DNA of 48,501 bases from Pseudonocardiales bacterium (GTDB taxonomy: Bacteria; Actinomycetota; Actinomycetes; Mycobacteriales; Jatrophihabitantaceae), in contig QHCC01000206.1 of NCBI GenBank assembly GCA_003243915.1, positions 1 through 48,501 on the forward strand. The letters are read 5' to 3'. The notes under the pieces were generated by a model. It was given only the letters and a program-made list of their open reading frames with translations. It was not told where the DNA came from and did not search any database. The translations under genes were made by a program, and so were the position numbers. This document shows positions 44,196-48,501 of this stretch, piece by piece (position 1 is the stretch's first letter; each line of letters begins with the position of its first letter).

Positions 44196-45265
44196 AGCAG
44201 CTGCGCGTAAGCCGGCTTGATCTGGTTGTTGATGATGGCCAGGCGGTCATCGAAGGGGATGAAGGCACTCTTCATCGCGTTGATGGTGAACCACTGCAGG
44301 TCGCCCCAGCCGTGACCGAAGGCCTCGGTGAGCAGCCCCATCTCGCGGGTCATGGAGGTGCCGCTCATCAGCCGGTTGTCGGTGTTGACGGTGACCCGGA
44401 AATGCAGCTTTCGCAGCAGCCCGATGGGGTGTTCCGCGATGGATTCGGCGGCGCCGGTCTGCACATTCGACGACGGGCACATCTCCAACGGGATGCGCTT
44501 GTCGCGCACGTACGCGGCCAGGCGGCCGAGGGCGCCGCCGGCAGTGATGTCGTCGACGATGCGCACGCCGTGCCCCAGCCGGTCGGTTCCGCACCATTGG
44601 ATCGCCTCCCAGATCGAGGGCAACCCGAACGCTTCGCCGGCGTGGATGGTGAAGTGGAAGTTCTCGCGGCGCAGGTACTCGAAGGCGTCGAGGTGCCGGG
44701 TCGGCGGGAAGCCCGCCTCGGCGCCGGCGATGTCGAAGCCGACCACACCGTCGTCGCGGTAGGCCACGGCCAACTCGGCGATCTCGCGGGATCGCGCGGC
44801 GTGGCGCATCGCGGTGACGATCGCCCCGATGCGGAGCTGCTGGCCCCGCTGCGCCGCGGCCTGTTCCCCCTCGCGAAACCCGGCCAGCACCGCCTCGACC
44901 ACCTGCTGCAGCGACAATCCCGAGTCGGTGTGTTGCTCCGGTGCCCACCGGATCTCGGCGTACACCACGCCGTCATCGGCCAGATCCTCGGCGGCCTCGC
45001 GGGCGACCCGCGTCAGCCCGGCGGTCGTCTGCATGACCGCGACGGTGTGCGCGAACGTCTCCAGGTAGCGCTCGAGCGAGCCGGAGTCGGCCGCTTCCCG
45101 GAACCACGCAGCGAGTTCGACCGGGTCGGACGAGGGCAGGGCCAGGTAGCCGATCTGCGCGGCCATGTCGATCACCGTCGCCGGCCGTAGCCCGCCGTCG
45201 AGGTGGTCGTGCAGCAGCACCTTGGGCGCGCGGCGGATGGCAGAGTCGTCCAACGGCGTCGGCAT
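44189..45265 (-). CDS. add: adenosine deaminase
   Basis: A 358-residue zinc enzyme that converts (deoxy)adenosine to (deoxy)inosine, which PNP can then split. Metal-binding HDHLDGG (His19 and His21), HAGE (near 208; the catalytic Glu), GHGVR, and NTDN with the Zn Asp near the C-terminus are all in place. The ATG at 45265 has TAGCGT 6 nt upstream. It is transcribed away from the ABC exporter genes. Confidence 0.96.
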   Translation of the reverse strand: MPTPLDDSAIRRAPKVLLHDHLDGGLRPATVIDMAAQIGYLALPSSDPVELAAWFREAADSGSLERYLETFAHTVAVMQTTAGLTRVAREAAEDLADDGVVYAEIRWAPEQHTDSGLSLQQVVEAVLAGFREGEQAAAQRGQQLRIGAIVTAMRHAARSREIAELAVAYRDDGVVGFDIAGAEAGFPPTRHLDAFEYLRRENFHFTIHAGEAFGLPSIWEAIQWCGTDRLGHGVRIVDDITAGGALGRLAAYVRDKRIPLEMCPSSNVQTGAAESIAEHPIGLLRKLHFRVTVNTDNRLMSGTSMTREMGLLTEAFGHGWGDLQWFTINAMKSAFIPFDDRLAIINNQIKPAYAQLLA

Positions 45266-45271
45266 GACCCC

Positions 45272-45277
45272 ACGCTA
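45272..45277 (-). promoter_or_regulatory. -10 element TAGCGT of add
   Basis: TAGCGT on the minus strand lies 6 nt before the ATG at 45265. No ribosome site is seen. Confidence 0.5.
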
Positions 45278-45396
45278 GCGACTGCAATCCCGTCGCCTTC
45301 CGCGCACCCCGAGCGGACACAGGTCTGCAAGAGTGGTAGTCATAAACCTGGAATCCCTCCCAAACCGGACGGTGCGCCTGGGGAAATGAGGAGCGC

Positions 45397-46377
45397 ATGC
45401 AGCATGCCGCCGTCAGGGCGCGTGGCCTGGTCAAGCGCTTCGGCACCATCGAGGCGGTGCGGGGCATCGACCTCGAGATCGCCGCGGGCGAGGTGTTCGG
45501 TTTCCTGGGGCCCAACGGCGCCGGCAAGTCCACCACGATCAGCATGCTGTGCACGCTGCTGACCCCCAGTGCCGGCGACGCGCAGGTCGCGGGTCACGAC
45601 GTCGTGGGCGATCGCGACCTGGTTCGACGCAACATCGGCCTCGTCTTCCAGGACACCACGCTGGACACCTACCTCAGCGCCGAGCGCAACCTGCGCCTGC
45701 ACGCCGAGCTGTACGGCGTGGCCAGGGAGGCCGTCCCAGACCGCATCCATCAGGTGCTCGACATGGTCGGCTTGTGGGAGCGGCGAGCCAGCCTGGTCTC
45801 GACGTTCTCCGGCGGCATGAAGCGCCGTCTCGAAATCGCGCGCGGGTTGCTGCACTCCCCGCGCGTGCTCTTCCTCGACGAGCCGACGATCGGGCTCGAC
45901 CCGCAGACCCGCGCCTCGATCTGGAGCTACATCGGCGTGCTGCGCAAGACCGAGGCCATCACCATCTTCATGACCACGCACTACATGGACGAGGCCGAGT
46001 ACTGCGACCGGATCGCGATCATGGACCAGGGCCGGATCATCGCGCTCGATACGCCCGAGGCGCTCAAGGCGAGCGTGGGCGATGACCGCATCCAGATCCA
46101 GACCGACGACGACGCGGGCGCGATCACTGCGCTCGAGGAGCGCTTCGGCCTGTACGCGACGATGGTCGAGGGCGCGGTGACGTTTCGCGTCGCGCAGGGC
46201 GAGCAGTTCGTGCCCAAGCTGTTCGCCGAGTTCCCGTTGGCCATCCGGTCGGTGAGTGTGTCCCGTCCATCCCTCGACGACGTGTTCCTGTCCTACACCG
46301 GCACGACCATCCGCGACGCCGAGGCCGGAGCGGCCGATCGCCTGCGGCACACCGGGCGCATGTTCGGGAGGCGTTGA
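45397..46377 (+). CDS. ABC exporter ATP-binding protein (DrrA family)
   Basis: A 326-residue ATPase of the drug/lipid export (DrrA/daunorubicin-resistance) type. Walker A GPNGAGKST (38-46), the signature FSGGMKRR (about 142), Walker B VLFLDEP (about 160) and the switch His in TTHYMDEAE are intact. The C-terminal extension with SLDDVFLSYTG is typical of this group. GAGGAG lies 5 nt upstream of the ATG. It is coupled to its permease by TGATG. The substrate is unknown. Confidence 0.93.
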   Translation: MQHAAVRARGLVKRFGTIEAVRGIDLEIAAGEVFGFLGPNGAGKSTTISMLCTLLTPSAGDAQVAGHDVVGDRDLVRRNIGLVFQDTTLDTYLSAERNLRLHAELYGVAREAVPDRIHQVLDMVGLWERRASLVSTFSGGMKRRLEIARGLLHSPRVLFLDEPTIGLDPQTRASIWSYIGVLRKTEAITIFMTTHYMDEAEYCDRIAIMDQGRIIALDTPEALKASVGDDRIQIQTDDDAGAITALEERFGLYATMVEGAVTFRVAQGEQFVPKLFAEFPLAIRSVSVSRPSLDDVFLSYTGTTIRDAEAGAADRLRHTGRMFGRR

Positions 46378-47240
46378 TGACCGCGACGACAGCGACGGTA
46401 ATCGAGGTACGGGTCCCGCCGCGCTCCGCGGTGGGCGAACTGCGCGCCATCAAGATCGTGTGGGAGCGCGAGGTGGTCCGCTTCGCCAGCGATCGGCTGC
46501 GGATGATCAGTTCCCTCGTCCAACCGCTGCTGTTCCTGTTCGTTCTCGGCACCGGCCTGTCGCGGGTCGCGGACGCCGGCACCGGGGGCCTGGACTTCCG
46601 CACGTTCCTGTACCCGGGCATCCTGGCGATGGCGGTGATGTTCACCGCCATGTTCTCCGCGGCCTCGATCGTCTGGGATCGCGAGTTCGGCTTCCTGCGC
46701 GAGATGCTCGTGGCTCCGATCCGGCGCAGCTCGATCGTCATCGGCAAGTGCCTGGGCGGTGCAACGGTCGCGACCTTCCAGGGCGTCATCGTCATCGCGC
46801 TGGCCGGTGTTGTCGGCGTGCCCTACGCGCCTTCGCTGATCCTCGAGGTGTTCGGCATGCTGGCGCTGCTGGCGTACACACTCACCGCATTCGGAGTAAT
46901 GGTGGCTGCGCGCATCAGGCAGATGCAGTCGTTCATGGCCTTGACCCAGATGCTGATAATGCCGCTGTTCTTCCTCTCCGGTGCGATCTTCCCGGTCAGC
47001 GGCCTGCCCGCCTGGCTCACCGTGCTGAACCGGATCGATCCGCTCACCTACGCCGTCGACCCGATCCGGCGCGCGGTGTTCGCCCAGCTGGACCTGAGCC
47101 AGCAGGTGCGCCATCGCCTCGCGCCCGGCGTGACGTGGCTGGGCTGGCAGGTCCCGTCCTTGCTGTGCGCGGGTGTGGTCGCGGCGCTCGGCGTGGCCAT
47201 GACCGCCGTGGCAATCGTCGAGTTCAACCAGAGCGACTAG
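46377..47240 (+). CDS. ABC-2 type exporter permease (DrrB family)
   Basis: A 287-residue membrane protein with six predicted helices. A cytoplasmic start is followed by QPLLFLFVLGTGL, the DREFGFLREMLVAPIRRSSIVIGK loop typical of ABC-2 permeases, and a PLFFLSGAIFPVSGLPAWL segment. It pairs with the ATPase just upstream; the ATG at 46377 shares one base with its stop and has GGAGG before it. The stop (TAG) overlaps the convergent deoA stop within the palindrome CTAG. Confidence 0.92.
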   Translation: MTATTATVIEVRVPPRSAVGELRAIKIVWEREVVRFASDRLRMISSLVQPLLFLFVLGTGLSRVADAGTGGLDFRTFLYPGILAMAVMFTAMFSAASIVWDREFGFLREMLVAPIRRSSIVIGKCLGGATVATFQGVIVIALAGVVGVPYAPSLILEVFGMLALLAYTLTAFGVMVAARIRQMQSFMALTQMLIMPLFFLSGAIFPVSGLPAWLTVLNRIDPLTYAVDPIRRAVFAQLDLSQQVRHRLAPGVTWLGWQVPSLLCAGVVAALGVAMTAVAIVEFNQSD

Positions 47241-48501
47241 CGCCTAGCGGCAGGCCCGACGCGGTCGATGACCAGTGGTGTGGGCGCGAAGTCGGCGCCG
47301 ATGTCGTACCCGCCGTCCAGCGCCTCCAGCGCGCGGGCGAACAGCGCCGGGTCGTCGGCGTGCAGCTCGAGCAGCGGCTGACCCGCGCGGACCTCGTCAC
47401 CGGGCTTGGCCAGCATCACTACGCCCGCGCCGGGTGCGACCGCGTCCTCCTTGCGCCCCCGCCCGGCACCCAGGCGCCACGCGGCGACCCCCACCGCCAG
47501 CGCGTCCAGACGGGTGAGCACCCCGGACGCCGGCGCCGTCACGACGTGCCGCTCGTGGGCGCTGGGCAACGGGGCCCCCGGGTCGCCGCCCTGCGCGGTG
47601 ATCATGGCCCGCCAGACGTCCATCGCCCGCCCGTCACGCAGCGCCTCGGCCGGGTCGACGTCGGCCAGGCCCGCACCGGCCAGCATCTCGCGGGCGAGGG
47701 CAAGCGTCAGCGCGACGACATCGGCCGGACCGCTGCCGGCGAGCACCTCGACCGATTCGGCCACCTCGAGGGCGTTGCCCGCGGTGCGGCCCAGCGGCGT
47801 CGACATGTCCGTGAGCAGCGCGACGGTCCGCACGCCGTGCGCCGAACCCAGCGACACCATCGTCTGCGCCAGCTCGCGGGCCGAGGCCAGGTCCTTCATG
47901 AACGCTCCCGTGCCGACCTTGACGTCGAGGACCAGTGCCGCCGAGCCTTCGGCGATCTTCTTGCACATGATCGACGAGGCGATCAGCGGGATCGACTCCA
48001 CGGTGGCGGTGACGTCGCGCAGCGCGTACAGCTTGCGGTCGGCGGGCGCCAGCGCATCGCCCGCCGCGCACACCACCGCGCCCACCTCGTTGAGCTGACG
48101 AACGAAGTCGGCGTTCGACACCTCGGCGCGCCAGCCCGGGATCGACTCCAGCTTGTCCAGGGTGCCGCCGGTGTGCCCGAGCCCGCGGCCGGACAGCTGC
48201 GGCACCGCCGCGCCGCACGCGGCAACCAGCGGCGCGAGCGGAAGCGTGATCTTGTCGCCGACCCCGCCCGTCGAGTGCTTGTCGGTGGTCGGCCGGGTGA
48301 CCGCGGACAGATCCAGGCGCTGCCCCGAGGCGATCATCGCGGCCGTCCACCGCGCCAGTTCGGCCGCCGTCAGCCCGCGCAGCAGTACCGCCATCGCCAG
48401 CGCCGCCATCTGCTCCTCGGCCACGACGCCGCGGGTGTAGGCCGAGATCACCCAGTCGATCTGCGCGTCGGAGAGTTGGCCGCCGTCGCGCTTGGTGCGG
48501 A
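47237..48501 (-). CDS. deoA: thymidine (pyrimidine-nucleoside) phosphorylase, 5' end outside window
   Basis: A partial gene: the frame runs through the right edge and encodes RTKRDGGQLSDAQIDW before the internal GTG at 48451, so the true start lies beyond 48501. It splits thymidine or deoxyuridine into base and deoxyribose-1-phosphate. The phosphate/sugar motif KHSTGGVGDK, SGRGLGHTGGTLDKLE, KKIAEGSAALVLDVKVG and the C-terminal domain are complete. It supplies the same deoxypentose branch as pnp and deoC. It overlaps the convergent permease gene by 4 bp. Confidence 0.94.
   Translation of the reverse strand, partial: RTKRDGGQLSDAQIDWVISAYTRGVVAEEQMAALAMAVLLRGLTAAELARWTAAMIASGQRLDLSAVTRPTTDKHSTGGVGDKITLPLAPLVAACGAAVPQLSGRGLGHTGGTLDKLESIPGWRAEVSNADFVRQLNEVGAVVCAAGDALAPADRKLYALRDVTATVESIPLIASSIMCKKIAEGSAALVLDVKVGTGAFMKDLASARELAQTMVSLGSAHGVRTVALLTDMSTPLGRTAGNALEVAESVEVLAGSGPADVVALTLALAREMLAGAGLADVDPAEALRDGRAMDVWRAMITAQGGDPGAPLPSAHERHVVTAPASGVLTRLDALAVGVAAWRLGAGRGRKEDAVAPGAGVVMLAKPGDEVRAGQPLLELHADDPALFARALEALDGGYDIGADFAPTPLVIDRVGPAARR

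Noticed and set aside
41362-44220. 2.9-kb plus-strand frame over glpK and the GH3 gene
   Set aside because: Arg-rich out-of-frame product; the true frames of glpK and the GH3 lipoprotein show full family motifs.

Overview
The window is very GC-rich, with codon third positions almost always G or C. It uses many GTG and a few TTG starts, and genes are tightly packed with ATGA, GTGA or TGATG junctions. This style and the gene families point to a high-GC actinomycete (Actinomycetota): an FHA-FtsK/WXG100 locus, an LpqI-like GH3 lipoprotein, SigE-family sigma factors and a two-subunit methylmalonyl-CoA mutase. I cannot fix the genus. At least ten genes carry TANNNT 6-8 nt before the start codon and no Shine-Dalgarno, which suggests leaderless transcription.

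Layout. 1-3.4 kb: gamma-glutamylcyclotransferase, M20 amidohydrolase, a YbdK-type glutamate-cysteine ligase and a small membrane protein. 3.5-8.5 kb (minus): mutA-mutB-meaB, the B12-dependent end of propionyl-CoA catabolism. 8.6-11.8 kb (plus): purine nucleoside phosphorylase, an NAD-dependent sugar dehydrogenase and a phosphohexomutase in an overlapping operon. 11.9-29.6 kb: a large type VII (ESX/WXG100-like) secretion locus. Its minus arm encodes a WXG-like protein, an EspG-like protein and a lysozyme-CHAP hydrolase, followed upstream by a membrane-anchored protein with a propeller-like region and PASTA-like repeats. Its plus arm encodes an FHA-HTH protein, a WXG100 protein, an FHA-containing FtsK/EccC-like ATPase, a tandem pseudokinase-kinase, a MoxR ATPase, a DUF58 protein and a transglutaminase-like membrane protein lacking its catalytic Cys and His.

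29.6-33.1 kb (minus): two paralogous sigma factor/membrane partner pairs. 33.2-37.3 kb: uracil phosphoribosyltransferase, then deoC with two aldehyde dehydrogenase genes, the second only an N-terminal half. 37.3-38.35 kb: an XRE regulator and a 639-bp gene-free region rich in repeats, including a 35-bp inverted repeat pair 325 bp end to end. 38.35-48.5 kb: a conserved acidic protein, divergent glpD and glpK, a GH3 lipoprotein, adenosine deaminase, a two-gene ABC exporter and thymidine phosphorylase running off the right edge.

Two themes connect the genes. First, nucleoside salvage and pentose-phosphate catabolism (pnp, deoA, add, upp, deoC, aldehyde dehydrogenase, possibly the hexomutase as a pentomutase). 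Second, an envelope or secretion system in which WXG100 cargo, an FHA-tagged ATPase, a receptor kinase and a predicted peptidoglycan hydrolase are encoded together. The second is the best candidate for an under-described system: EccB, EccD, EccE and mycosin homologues are absent from the window, and two components look catalytically dead. No rRNA, tRNA, CRISPR array, transposase or prophage was seen.
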